DNA of 64,000 nucleotides from Sambucus nigra (lineage: Eukaryota > Streptophyta > Magnoliopsida > Dipsacales > Adoxaceae): contig OX422221.1 in the NCBI GenBank assembly GCA_949130495.1, positions 475,993,159 through 476,057,158 on the forward strand. Reading direction: 5' to 3'. Positions 32,147-45,030 of the stretch are shown in pieces. Both the position numbers and the translations under genes were made by a program. Numbering within the stretch: position 1 is the stretch's first letter; each line of letters begins with the position of its first letter. Under the pieces are notes generated by a model. It made no database searches. It had not been told where the DNA came from and was given only the letters and a program-made list of their open reading frames with translations.

Positions 32147-33990
32147 AATCTCCCCCTATGGCTATTTCGGTAGAAAATAAAAAATTTGGATTATATAAAC
32201 ATAAAATCCTATATAAATCTAATACCCTTTCCAGAAACCCACAAATGGAAATATACTAAAAAATGTACAAAGCTTCCAAATCTTCAACTATCCAAATCTT
32301 TAATTCTCTCACTTTCTCTTGATATTCTTTTTGGGGCTTTGTCTTACGTGTACTTTGCATATGCTCATCAAAGTGTATTTGCACACAATAGACAAAGAAA
32401 TATACATCGTGACGCATCGAGTTTAAAATAAAATAAAACTCATAAACAAATTTTCCCCTATAAATCAAACTTTCACTCCCCTTTTTTATTTATCCGAAAT
32501 AGATAAGAAAAAGAAACAAAGAGTAATAAACCGAAGTGTGTCACAACAATCATACAATATCATCACAAATATAAGGCAATGAGAATCAAGTAATGATACA
32601 CTAAGCACAACCAACTATTTTTTGATTTTCAAAATTGTTCAAATAAAAAATAATTTTACAAAAACAACACACCATGGGGAAACACCAAAATAACCGAATC
32701 ATGTAAACGGAATGTGGGGATGTAAACATATTCTATAACAAAATCAACGTAGCTAAACATAACATAAGTGCACGAAGGAATGAGACACTACTAACGCAAG
32801 ATCTAAAAGTCTACCTTCAGTGTAAAAATGGTGAACTCAAGTGAAATCGACTCAATCTATTCAACTAATTTAGATCGTGAGTGATTTTCACGCCAATAAC
32901 GCGCAAAACTATATAATGATTTTACGAGATATTTTTAGGACGTGCAAACACATTGATCTTCGACTAAACTCTCTCAAAACTCACATATGGAATTTTTTCT
33001 CTCAAATATTTTGTTTTGAAGAAATCAATGCTCACATGTAGCGAAGCATCAATGTTCTTTGAAATTGGCTTGAAACTGTGTATTTTTTCTTTTTACGTCC
33101 CTTTAATCTTTTAGTCTCTTTTCTATTTGCAAATGGTGGTTATTCACGCAAAGACAACATGTATCTCACAACCCGATTCCATTATTTCTTTATAACACAT
33201 TTATCGGAGATATGATTTTTAAAATTTTCAATTCGAGCAATGGTTCTTACAAGCACTACTTTCATTATCTCATTTTATCGTATTTGGTTCGTTTTAAAAG
33301 CAAGATTGAGATAAAAACACTACAACAAACACGAGAAAGGTAAGCGCAATATTCAAGTAAGTCTGTGCTCGTGTGCATTAAAGGTGATAAGGAGTCAAAC
33401 ATGTCGCAAGTAGTCATCATATCACATTTTAATGACTCCACACATTATTAAGAACAAAAGGAAATAATGTCTTGTACAAAATGGCTACGTGGATGTGGAA
33501 TGAATGGGTAACTTAGACATTTTTAATGTTAATCTATATATGGTGGCAAAAAAAAAAAAATACAAAACTACTTTTGGATTTTACAAAAAAATTATCAAAA
33601 ATAAAATCTTTTTGGTTTTTTCATTTCCCAAAAAGAAACCGAAAATCTTTTTGTATTTTTTTAAAATTTTTCGAGGAAAACAAAACTCTTTTTATAATTT
33701 TTGAAAAATATATCTAAATGAAAAAAGATAAATATAATGTTAATACAATGGAAGTACACTCTAGCAATAGGCATGTAAAATATGAACATGAAAAGCATCC
33801 TATGCTAGTAAACAAGTCTGAACCTCAATCATTAGGCCCGGAGGAGTTCTCCAAAGGAGATGACATCCTACAAAAGACATTTATCAAATCATGTGATGCT
33901 TTAGCCAAATACTTAACTTGCTCTCGAAAAGTCTCAAAATCTGTCATGTAATGTGTGGGAGCATGCGAAGTAACATGTGTGGGAATGCAT
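32147..33990 (-). other. Post-pol region of internal copy 1, no gene
   Basis: Starts with the PPT (minus CATAGGGGGAGATT at 32147-32160). The rest is AT-rich and matches 41388-42939, the stretch after pol in the autonomous SIRE element, including the phrase GAACATGAAAA(A)GCATCCTAT. No env-like frame survives. Confidence 0.6.
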
Positions 33991-33999
33991 GCAGAAACA

Positions 34000-35920
34000 T
34001 GTGTAGAGTTGCATATCGTGGAAGATGCCTATGAGACACACTGCCAAACTTAAATCAAAATTCCTTAAGGTGTCCTCTTTGCTTGCAATGGGAATAAACA
34101 TACAGTCTTAGGATCACCTTTCTCAAAATATCTAGGACGCGCTCTCCTATGTGAAATCGAACGCCTAGGTCGGTTATGTCGAGGGCTATATGGATCTAAA
34201 ACAAACTCGGGAACCGGCTCGGGTGCGACATGGAAAGTGGACGCACCATCATAACCTATTCCTAGCCTCTCAATATTACCCAAAGCGGGACCGAGGAGTA
34301 TCTTTCCTACTTTCTTAGATGTGTCCTCTAAAGTAACTTTGACCTCACGGGCACATTCAAGATCACTCTCGAGTTGGGATACATGGGCGTCAAGTTTTCC
34401 ACGAGTCTCCAATAAAGATTGAAGATGTCCTGTAAGACTAGCCACTGTGCCGGTCAATTCACTCTTCTCCCTGCCTAAGATAATTAACTGCTCACACAAA
34501 AAAACCTTCACCTTCTCGAGTCGACTCGCCGAAGCCTCACACACCCTTAAAGCTTTCACCTATCTCTCTCCAAATCTAAAAGCTTAAGACTCAAAATCTC
34601 TGTTCAACTTTTACGTTTTCGACGTTTCGGTGTACAAATCAGTAAAAGCTTTTTGGAGATTCCTTTCTCCCTCACTTGCAATCTCATCCTCACACTCACT
34701 CGAATGGCTCGAAACATCATCAAAGCTCTCACGTTTACATGTGTCGTCATTGTCGTGGTACAAACTAGAAATACTCACGTAACTTGCCATGAAAGCAAAG
34801 CACTTTTCATGTGGTAATTCTCCCCCTGAATCAACTAACTCGATGTCACTATCGCTAAGAGTGGCCTTATTAGCAACTTTCTTTCTCTTTCTCTTTATTA
34901 TAGTGGGACACTCAAGTGACTTGTGCCCTTTACCTTCGCTATATTTTCCTCTTTCTCACCGCTATCCTTGAGCTCATTTTTATTTTTATTTTTCTCAAAA
35001 ATCTTTTTATTGGGAGAATTCTTTTTGTAAAATTTGAAAAACTTTTTAAAATTTTTCGCAAATAAGGCCAAGTCATCAAAATCAACCTCACCCTTGGATT
35101 CAGACTCAGAAACCCTCTCCTTTTACTTTTTATTATCTCGAGTCTTTAAAGATACCCATATATCCTTAGATTTAATGGTTTTAGGGAACATATCTATCTC
35201 ATAAGTTTGAAGGTCTCCAACGAGTTCTTCTAACCTGGGAGTGTCTAAAATCCCTAACGAAATAAGCACGGTGACCTTAGGAATAAATTGGGAAGGGAGT
35301 GACCTCAAAATCTTTTTAACGACCCTAGTCTCAGGAATCTTCTCACCCAAATTAAAAATCGTGTTAATGATGTTTGATAACCTAGCATAAAATTCATCAA
35401 AACTCTCGAACTCTAAGATAGTGATGGTATCGAATTGGGTGGTCAAATTTTGAAGCTTAGAAACTTTGACAGCGTTGGTACCCTCATATGTTAACTGGAT
35501 GATATCCCTTGCCTCCTTAGACGTAGTGCACATCATGATGCGGCGGAACTCGTCAGGAGTGACGGATCCATAGGTAACACTAAGGCTGTGAGAGTTGTTA
35601 GTACTCCATTTAAACCCATCATTAGTCCAGGAAGAGACGAGTTTATGATTTGTGACATTATCAACAGTGATCGTGGGAGGAGTCCATCCTCTTTCACATA
35701 CTAACCAAACCCTTTCATCAATGGCTTTTAAAGTGGATCTCATACGGGCTTTCCAATATGCAAGTTTGATCCATCAAAAATTGGCATCCTATTATATAAG
35801 TTTCTCAATCGAAAGATTTGCGATTTTTCAAAATCAGTTTTCAAAACAATTGATAGCACGTAAATGTTTTGCAAAAAATCAAGATCTCACGATAATTTGG
35901 TGAAACCTGCTCTGATACCA
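34000..35920 (-). pseudogene. gag remnant of SIRE derivative, copy 1
   Basis: The N-terminal gag part is at 35743-35123 (UBN2-type copia gag: KAIDERVWLVCERGW, YARLSNIINTIFNLGE, VVKKILRSLP, LVGDLQTYEIDM). After frame breaks comes a coiled-coil part (34559-34065) and a zinc-knuckle relic near 34080. It is homologous to the gag of the autonomous SIRE (47000-48055). Protease, integrase and RT are missing: the next homologous bases are from beyond pol. Confidence 0.8.
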
Positions 35921-35942
35921 ATTTAAGAAAGCAATAAGAATG

Positions 35943-35953
35943 CTCTGATACCA
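35943..35953 (-). other. PBS of SIRE derivative copy 1 (tRNA-iMet)
   Basis: Minus-strand TGGTATCAGAG directly precedes LTR B; this is the standard copia PBS complementary to initiator tRNA-Met. Confidence 0.85.
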
Positions 35954-35956
35954 ATT

Positions 35957-37097
35957 TGAGAGTGCACAATTCTCTAATGGTGTAAATTATTTAATTAGAT
36001 GTCAATCCACAAACAAATTTTAATTCCTTTAAATCCTAAAACATGCAATTAAGTGATTCAAGCATTAAGCAATAAAGCATGAAATCACAAAATCATTCAA
36101 CACAATGTTTCAGGAAAAATCCCTAAAGAGGCAAAACCTTTTATTTCACTAATATAATTTGCAAATCACAACTTACAACCTTATGAGTGAAATATAGCCT
36201 GATGAATCTCCCGCATGTGACCTTTGTCTTCTTCAGCAGCGGTTCTCAAAAGTACTAGAAAGATCATAATATTCCTTTAGCAATGATTCTCGCAACAATA
36301 ACAAGAGCAGTAATAGAGACTCCTTCTTTACATGGTCAGGAGTAAAGACTCCTTCACAATCGTAACTTCAATACAAAAGTGTTTTGGGTTTCAAAGATGA
36401 TTCACAAAAGTATATAGCAGAGTTGTGTGAATCAAAAACGTATTTTTCCCCTTTAAAGATGAAGACTTTATGCACCAGGTGTGCAGTTTTCGTAAATAAA
36501 AATTCTTATAAAAAACCCTACAGAAAGCAAGTATTTATAGGAAAATATGAAAATCGAGGTGGCGTTGGATTGTTCGAACAAAACTATCCTGTCATTCTAA
36601 TGAGATCATCATCTCGTTCAAACGAAATAGGTTTCGTTTCTAACGACATCTAAAAGATCAAAACAGTACGCCCTCGTTTAAACCTCGTCTGATCAAGGCT
36701 TCAAACGACATTTGAACGAGACAAAATGTCGTTCTAACGAGATTGCCTTCTCGTTTGAACGAAGCTGACGAAAAATAAAATATTTTTAAGTTCGAAAAGC
36801 TGTCTCATTTTGTAAAAAAATATTTTAATAAAAAATCTCCCAATACTATATGAAAAATCCCTGAAATCAAAAGCAACAACTATATAAATATTACGTGACA
36901 TCGTGGAGCATATTGAAGATAAAGTGGCGCACGTTAGTGATGCACTATGTGATACTTGATAATCGGATCCGTCTTATTGAACATGAGAACATGAAGTACC
37001 ATGACGGAAGTAACGTGATATGACATACTTGATGTAACCTAGATTCTATGGACAAGTCCTTGATACTAGGGGAAATGTTAGAAAAGTTGCCCTTACA
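35957..37097 (-). repeat. LTR B, shared middle LTR
   Basis: 1,141 bp, from TGAGAGTGCACAATTC to GCCCTTACA. It serves as 5' LTR for the copy on its left and 3' LTR for the copy on its right. The motif cluster (36570-36770) has decayed palindromes such as TCGTTCAAACGA. Confidence 0.85.
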
Positions 37098-38800
37098 AAT
37101 ATCCCTCTATGGCTATTTCGGTACAAAATAAAAAATCCTAATTATCCAAACATAAAATCATATATAAATCTAATACCCTTCCAGAAACCCACAAATGGAA
37201 AGATATTAAAAAATGTACAAAGTTTCCAAATCTTCAACTTTCCAAATCTTCAATTCTCTCACGTTCTCTTGATATTCTTTTTGGGAGCTTTGACCTACGT
37301 GTATTTTGCATTTGCTCATCAAAGTATATCTGCACCCAATAGACAAATGAATATAACTCGTGACACATCGAGTTTAAAATAAGATAAAACTCATAAACAA
37401 ATTTTTCCCTATAAATCGAACTCTTACTCTCCTATAATTTGTTCTCCCCCTTTTTATATATCCGAAATAGACAAGGAAAAGAAACAAAGAGTAATAAATC
37501 GGAGTGTCACAACAATCATAGAATATCATCACAAATATAAGGCAATGAGAATCAAGAAATGACAGACTAAGCAAAACCAACTATTTTTTATCTTAAAAAT
37601 TGTTAAAATAAAAAATAATTTTAAAAAAACAACACACCATGGAGAAACAAAAGAATAACCGAATCATGAAAACGGAATGTGGGGGTGTGAACACATTCTA
37701 TAGGAAAATCAACGTAGATAAACATAGCATATGTGCATGAAAGAATGAGATACTATTAATGCAAGATCTCCCAGTCTACCTTAGGTGTAAAAATGGGGAA
37801 CTCAAGTGGAATCGACTAAACCTATTGAATTAATCTATATTGTGATTGATTTTCATACCAATAACGCCCAAAACTATATGATGCTATTACGAGATTTTTT
37901 TAGGATGTGCAAAGCCATTGATCTTCGACTAAACTCGCTCAAAACTCATATATTGAATTTTTTCTCTCAAATATTTTATTTTGAAGAAATCAATGCTCAT
38001 ATGTTGCGAAGCATCAATGTTTTTTGAAATTGATCTGGCACTATGTATTTTTTCTTTTTATGTGCCTTTAATCTTTTAGGATCTTTTCTTTTTACAAATG
38101 GTGGCTATTCACGCAAAGATAACATGTCTCTCACAACCCGATTCCATTGTTTCTTTATAACACATTTATCGGAGATATGATTTTCAATTTTTTCAATTCG
38201 GGCAACGGTTCTTACAAGCACTACTTTCATTATCTCATTTTATTGTATTTGGTTAATTTTAAAAGCAGGATTGAGATGAAAACACTACAACCGATATGAG
38301 AAAGGTAAGTACAATATTCAAGTAAGTCTGTGCTCGTGTGCATTAAAGGTGACAAGGAGTCAAACATGTCGCAAGTAGTCATCATATCACATTTTAATGA
38401 CTCCATGCATTATTAAGCACAAAATAAAATGATGTCTGGTCTCAAAACACTACAAAATGGCCACGTGGATATGGAGTAAATAGGTGACTCAGACATCTTT
38501 AATGTTCATCCATATATGGTGAAAAAAATACAAAACTCTTTTTGGATTTTTAAAAAATTGTATCAATAATAAAATCTTTTTGGTCTTTTCATCTTCCTAA
38601 AAAGAAATCGAAAATCTTTTTTTGTATTTTTTCAAATTTTTTTGAGAAAAACAAAACCCTGTTTATATTTTTCGAAAAATATATAAAAATGAAAAAGATA
38701 AATATAATGATAATACAATGGAAGTACACTCTAGTAATAGTCATGTAAAATATGAACATGAAAAGAATTTTATGCTTGTAAACAAGTCCAAACCTCAAGC
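37098..38800 (-). other. Post-pol region of internal copy 2, no gene
   Basis: Homologous along its length to 32147-33840, starting with a decayed PPT (AATATCCCTCTATGG on plus). Short frames here are not conserved. Confidence 0.6.
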
Positions 38801-39356
38801 CCGTAGGAGTTCTCCATAGGAGATGACATCCTATGAAAAACATTAATCAAATCATGTGAAGTTTTGGCAAAATACTTAACTTGCTCTTGAAAAGTCTCAA
38901 AATCTCTCATGTGATGTGTGGGAGCATGCAGAGTAACATGTGTGGGAATGCATGCAGGAACACGTGTAGTAGCATATCGTGGAAGATACCCAAACTTAAA
39001 GCAAAATTCCTTAAGGTGTCCTCTTTGTTTGTAATGGGAACAAACATACGGGACTAGGATCACCTTTCTCAAAACATCTAGGAAGCGATCTCCTACATGG
39101 AATCGGACACCTAGGTGTCTTAGGTCGAGGGCTATATGGATCTAAAACAAGCTCAGGAACCGGATCGGGTGCAACATGGGAAGTTGACGCACCATCATTA
39201 CTTATTCCTAGCCTCTCAATATTACCCAAAGTGAAACCAAGGAGTATATTTCCTACTTTCTTAGATGTGTCCTCTAAAGTAACTTTTCCCTCCCGGGCAC
39301 ATTTGAGATCACTTTCGAGTTAAGATATACTGGCTTCAAGTTTCTCACGAGTCTCA
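38801..39356 (-). pseudogene. gag C-part of SIRE derivative, copy 2
   Basis: Encodes a zinc-knuckle relic (HYKQRGHLKEFC, with a zinc-binding Cys replaced by Tyr), followed by FETFQEQVKYFAKTSHDL-like residues, and upstream a DGASTSHVAPDPVPE stretch. It is cut at 39356 by Gypsy2; the gag continues at 59681. The same pol deletion as in copy 1 is seen. Confidence 0.75.
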
Positions 39357-39840
39357 TGTTGATGTAAAAAACTAGATTAGCTCTAATTAATTAATCACAT
39401 ATAAATAAATTAATAAGATAAATGATTTTTAAAGTGGTTCAGCCAAATGAAAATGGCCTACGTCCACTGTTTTTGTACTGACTATGTATTTGGAGTCTCG
39501 ATAACAGGTTTATCCAGATATCCAAAGTCCCCTTCTTATGAGGAGGTTACAATGTATTTATAGCCTTGAGGCTGTACATATGAAAGGATAATGCGCTGTT
39601 ATCTAGTAGACATATACATCCGTATGATAATTAATGCTCATTTAATGCGTAGCTGTGTTTTGATTCTCTTGATTTAGATGCTCTGCACACTAAGTTGCTC
39701 GGACCGCTTAAGTTGCTCGGTACGCTTAAGTTGCTCGGGGTGCCAGAGTTGCTCGTCTAAAGTATTTGTATTTGACATGTAGGTCTCCATATGTCTTCAA
39801 GTGATTGGTCCACGTCAACAGACTAAATTTGGTATCAACA
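39357..39840 (-). repeat. Gypsy2 3' LTR
   Basis: TGTTGATG...GGTATCAACA. It contains TTAAGTTGCTCGG repeats at 39690-39760 and a minus-strand TATA box near 39555. Confidence 0.9.
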
Positions 39841-39853
39841 GAAGCCCCCAATA
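39841..39853 (-). other. Gypsy2 polypurine tract
   Basis: Minus-strand ATTGGGGGCTTC abuts the 3' LTR, as in Gypsy1. Confidence 0.75.
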
Positions 39854-40089
39854 TTTCACAGTTGAGGTTGAAGGAGAGTGTGGAACATTTTGCTTGAAAA
39901 CTGCTTGGATTACTGATCTTCATGGATTTTAGGAAAATTTTATAATTCCTTTTTGAGCGCATAATATCAAGATAAATATTTTGAATTTTCACGATCACTT
40001 CGATATTTGTGCCCTTTTCATCTTTTAGCCGTAAAAAATGCAAACGTCTTTCCTTGTAATCATTATTTTTCTCTATTCCCGAGGTAAAG

Positions 40090-40097
40090 TATTTAAA
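40090..40097 (+). promoter_or_regulatory. TATA-like box of Gypsy2 antisense gene
   Basis: TATTTAAA, about 165 bases before the ATG at 40259, in a context conserved with Gypsy1. Confidence 0.5.
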
Positions 40098-40258
40098 TGC
40101 GACAGAAATCCTATCGTTTTTCACTTTTCAAATCTATATCTTTGAACTCTTCATCTTCTCTCTATCTTGTGCCTTCTTTCTTTCCATCGTTTATTTACAA
40201 CTGATATCCATTTCCTCTGTACGATTTTCTTCCTTCTTTTTTATTTTCTTTACTCACC

Positions 40259-40508
40259 ATGGTTTATTCTGTTGAATCATTAGACAAATTTCGATCTGAG
40301 TTTTCAATCCCTTCGTGGGTTATCTTGGAGGACATTTCTGGTCCTTCTGATTATTTTTATTGGGCTGAGGGACATTGGTTCCCAAGTCTTTTTATAGCCG
40401 AATGTGTCTTTTCTTTTCCGCCAAATCCCTTGTGTTTGGAGTTTTGCCAATATTTCGATATTGTACCTGCAAAAGTAGCTCCAAATACATGGAGGATAGT
40501 TAATGGCG
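40259..40508 (+). pseudogene. Gypsy2 antisense gene exon 1, 5' half
   Basis: Homologous to the Gypsy1 exon 1 start (MVYSVESLDKF, APNTWRIVNGV). It is interrupted at TGGCG by the SIRE element and resumes at 49020. The reading frame is intact up to the break. Confidence 0.8.
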
Positions 40509-41387
40509 TGAGAGTGCGCGTGCGTTCAAATATAGATATTATTTAATTAAACACAGTTTTAACCCAATTAAATCCTAAACATGCAACTATATGTGATTGA
40601 ACAAGATGATAACATATGCAAGAACATTCAAACACATACATGTGAGGAAAAATCCCCCAAAGGGGCAAAACCATTTATTTTCATTATAATATTGTAACTG
40701 TACGATTTTGAATTACAATGAAAATACAAGTGACTAAGAATTACCCTCAGGTGTCGAATTCTGTAGTCGGCAACTGGAAATATCCCTTTCCAGGAGGGCT
40801 GCAATGAAAAAGAAGAGCGGTCTTCTTCACAAGGGTTGAACAACAATGGTTTGTGTTCTAGGGTTACCAAAAGTGATTCACAAATGTATGAGAGGTTGTG
40901 TGAGTCAAACCATGAGTTTGGAACTCATAAAAGTGAAGACTTTTATGTTTATGAACTCTGAAAATCGTGTGCATAAGTCTTGCAAAACCAACTCCCCGTA
41001 GTGGGATTAAATAAGGAACTCTAAGACTAAAAAATCTCTGCACGATCTGGCTGAGTTTATCCCAGGCGGATCGATCCGGGTCTAAGGCGGATCGGTCCGA
41101 GTAGGCGGACCGATTCTTTTTATATTTGTCTTCTTCGATTCACAATCGGTCCGGGGTGTACTGGCTTTTCAGCAGGCGGATCGGTCCGGTAAAGGGGCGG
41201 ACCGGTCCGGGGTCGGATCGGTTCGTTTTCTCTGGGCGAACTGGTTCAGCCTGTCAGACTTTGATTCCTCTTCTTCTTTTGATATTCAGATCCGTTGATG
41301 ACTGTATGAATCTTGAATTTCTTCAACGGTGTAACGACATACGACATACGACATAACAACTTGATAGTGGACAAAAATGTCCTTACA
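40509..41387 (-). repeat. SIRE 3' LTR
   Basis: 879 bp, TGAGAGTGCGCG to GTCCTTACA. The U3 cluster (41060-41250) holds about seven GGCGGATCGGTCCG-type motifs, including a perfect palindrome CGGACCGGTCCG at 41198-41209. Confidence 0.92.
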
Positions 41388-41400
41388 AATCTCCCCCTAT
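41388..41400 (-). other. SIRE polypurine tract
   Basis: Minus-strand ATAGGGGGAGATT immediately before the 3' LTR; identical in type to the PPT of the pol-less derivative at 32147. Confidence 0.85.
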
Positions 41401-42939
41401 GTCTATGCCGGTACATACATAAAAAACAAACATCCGAATTATCAACCAACTAAGAAATGCCTATACAAATCTACCCTTCCATGAACCCAAAACTGGAAAG
41501 ATACAATTGAATAAGACTTCAACGTTTGCTCTTCGAATCTTCAGTATTCTCAACACTTTTCTCATCAGGGTGTGCAATCCAATGATAATCCATGTAGTAC
41601 CTACACACATGAGAAAAAGAAAAATACCAAGTGACGCATCGAGTTTGAAATGAGATATCAAATGAAGAAAGCATGCTGTATCAAATCTCAAAAACATAAA
41701 ACTCCCCCAAAATATGATAATTCTTTCTTCCCCTTTTTATGATGTCCCCAAATAGACAAATGAGAAGAATAAATCAGACAAACAAAGCAAGGGTGTCACA
41801 AGGAATAAACAACTATTTTTGAATTTTTCAAAATTTTTCAAACAAACAAGAGACACACCATGAACGATCACAAAAACAACCAAGTCGATTATAGCGTAAA
41901 TGAAGTGGTGTGCACAAATTCGATAGGAAAATCAATGCATACAAACATGACATATATGCACGATGAATATTGGATACTCCTAACGAATGAACTCAAAATC
42001 TTCCTTTTGGTGTAAAAAGGTGGAAATAAGAGACACCAACTCAATCAAATCAACCAATCAAAGCTAAAAATGATTTCCACACCAATAACGTCCAAAACGA
42101 TTTAATGCTTTTGCAGGACTTTCAAGGAAGTGCAAACCCGTTTATATTCTCCAACCAAACTCCCTCAAATATTAATTTTGAATAGAGGCGTTCTAAATTC
42201 TCAAACTTTGGAGAATTGATGGTGAAACCTAAATGGCCCATATTTGGCATGAATTGCTTTTTATTGCCTTTAAATTTTTTTCGGACTCTTTTAACCTCTT
42301 TGGACCCCGGATAATAAAATTCCTCCATTTTTTAGGTTCTTTTGAACGGTGGCTTTTGCGCAAAGAAGAGATATTTACCTTTCGCAGCCCCTCCCCGTTC
42401 TTAAACAAACACTCATTCTCACAAAAATGGTTTTTACATGCATTCTAATATTGTCAAGTTTAATCGCATATTGTACGTTGTATAGACAGAAGTGAGATGA
42501 AAACACTCAAGCCAATATGTGATAGACAAGTGCAATAATCAAATATAGCCGTGCATGTGTGCAATAAAGGAGATAGGAGTCAAACATGTAGAAAGATATC
42601 ACTAATCACATCTCAAAGACTCCAATCAATGTAAAGCACATGGATGAAATGATGTAGCATCTCAAATCTCTATCAAACAGTCACATTGATAAATGAAATG
42701 AATTTGTGACTTGGCTATCTTAAATGTTTATCCATAAAAAGGTGCAAAAGAAATACAAAAATCTTTTTGGGCTTTTCTCAAAATTTTTATATACAAAAAT
42801 AAAAATCTTTTTGGAATTTTTCAAAAGAATAAAGAAATAACTGTACAACAAAATAATGATACATATAAAACAAACTAGCAATAGGAATCATATGATATGA
42901 ACATGAAAAAGCATCCTATTCTAGACATGGACCAACCCC
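41401..42939 (-). other. SIRE post-pol region, no gene
   Basis: Some SIRE elements carry an env-like frame here, but I see only short AT-rich frames. The region is the counterpart of the post-pol regions in the pol-less derivatives. Confidence 0.6.
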
Positions 42940-45030
42940 TCAGTCAACTGTGCAAATCCCCAAAGACTTCCTAAGACTCTCAAATCTAAGGGCATCTAAA
43001 GGTTTTGTGAAAATATCGGCTAACTGACGGTCGGTAGGAACAAAACTCAGGGATACGACTTTCTCCTCAACTAGTTGTCGTATAAAGTGCTCGCGTATCC
43101 TGATGTACTTTGTGCGCGAATGCTGGACTGGATTGCGGGATATGTGTATCATGCTCGTGTTATCACAGGAAATGGTCATGGTGTCCTGTGAAATCCCATA
43201 GTCCTCTAACATTTTCTTCATCCACAAGAGTTGCTTGCAACAACTCCCGACGGCTATGTACTCAGCCTCTGCAGTGGACAAAGAGATGGAATTTTGCTTC
43301 TTGCTCAGCCAGGAGACAAGAGCAGAACCAAAATAGAAACACCCACCAGAAGTGCTCCTACAACCATCTACATCCCCGGCCCAATCGGCATCTGAATAGG
43401 CGGACAAATGGTTATCAGTATAAAAGGAATACCAAATACCGTATGAGAGAGTCCCACTCATGTATTTAATAATACATTTTATAGCAAGTAAATGTGACTC
43501 TTTCGGGGACGCCTGATATCGCGCACAGACTCTAACACTGAAGGCTATGTCGGGACGACTGGCAGTCAAGTAGAGAAAACTACTTATCATACTCCGATAC
43601 AAGGTTTGCTCTACGTCCTTGCTTGAAGTGTCCTTACTAAGCTTGGTAGTGGTACTCATAGGTGTACGTGCATGCTTAGCGGAGTCTAAACCAAATTTCT
43701 TCACTAGGTCTCTAGCATACTTGGATTGGGAGATGAACATCCCATCCTCTAGCTGACGAACCTGGAGACCAAGAAAGAAAGTAAGCTCACCAACCATGCT
43801 CATCTCAAACTCACTTTTCATCTCCTCTTCAAAGTGATGAGCATGTTGAGAGCACGTGGGTCCAAAGACTATGTCGTCCACATAGACCTGGGCAACCAAA
43901 ATAGCACCGTCATCTCTCTTGACGAACAACGTCATATCAACTCCCCCTCTTTTGAAGCCATGGGCTAAGAGATAGGAAGTAAGCCTCTCGTACCAAGCAC
44001 GGGGTGCTTGCTTCAAACCATACAAGGCTTTCCTCAGATAGTAGACGTGCTCCGGGTGCTGAGGGTCTTCAAACCCTTTTGGTTGTTCCACGTAAACCTC
44101 CTCCTGTAGGATGCCATTTAGAAAGGCACTCTTGACATCCATATGATATAACTTGAAGCACAAATGACATGCGATGGCGAGTAGAAGACGAACGGACTCA
44201 AGCCTCGCAACAGGAGCAAATGTATCCCCAAAGTTTACACCTTCTATCTGTGTGTATCCTTGAGCAACCAACCTAGCTTTATTTCTGATTATGGTACCAT
44301 TTTCATCCATTTTATTCTTGAAAATCCACCGGGTACCAATCACATTAGTCTCACTAGGTCGGGGGACAAGTTCCCAGACATTATTCTTTTTAAATTGAAG
44401 CAACTCATCCTGCATAGTAGATATCCAGTGTTCATCCTTAAGTGCTTCTTTATTATTCTTGGGCTCGACTTTGGACGTGTAGCAAAGATGGCTAACAACG
44501 TTCTCTAGCTGAGCACGAGTCTTGACCCTTAGAGTAGGATCACCAACAATGGCAGAAGGGTCATGACTCTTGCGAACCCAAGCGAGTGTGTCCCCTAACA
44601 TAGGAAAAGGGTCCACAGGTTGTGGGAGAGGAACATGTAAATCATTGTCAGAGCAATCCTCATCCTCACACTGAAGGTTAGGATCAACAGACGTCGTAGG
44701 TTCGTCATATTGCACGGTAACGTTTATTGACTCCATAACCTTAGAGCTCTTCAGGTTAAAAACCCGGTACGCTCTACTATTCGATGAATATCCTAACAAT
44801 ATTTCCTTGTCGCTCCAGGAGTCAAACTTTCCTAATTGCTCTCTATCCCGTAGGATGTAGCATTTACTCCCCAAAACATGGAAATATGCCAGGTTGGGTT
44901 TCTTGCCAGTCCACAACTCATAAGGTTTCTGAAGTGTGTGTGGACGCAGATAAACCCTATTCACCATGTGGCATGCAGTAGACACTGCCTCTGCCCAAAA
45001 TCTCCTAGAAACTTTACGACCTAGAAGCAT
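42940..45030 (-). pseudogene. SIRE integrase C-part, RT and RNase H
   Basis: An uninterrupted frame of 696 codons. It starts in the integrase (GRKVSRRFWAEAV, ELWTGKKPNLAYFHVLG). RT follows with KSAFLNGILQEEVYVEQP and the catalytic YVDDIVFG near 43875. RNase H has SDADWAGDVDG and STAEAEYIA. It ends ADIFTKPLDALRFESLRK. It is separated from the upstream frame by a frameshift at about 45020-45032, where both frames overlap. Confidence 0.9.

Noticed and set aside
34065..34559. Independent host gene encoding a coiled-coil protein
   Set aside because: It matches the gag middle region of the SIRE element and is flanked by its gag N-part, PBS and LTR.
41401..42939. Env-like gene of the SIRE element
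   Set aside because: Only short unconnected frames; no signal peptide, transmembrane pattern or coiled coil in a sustained frame.
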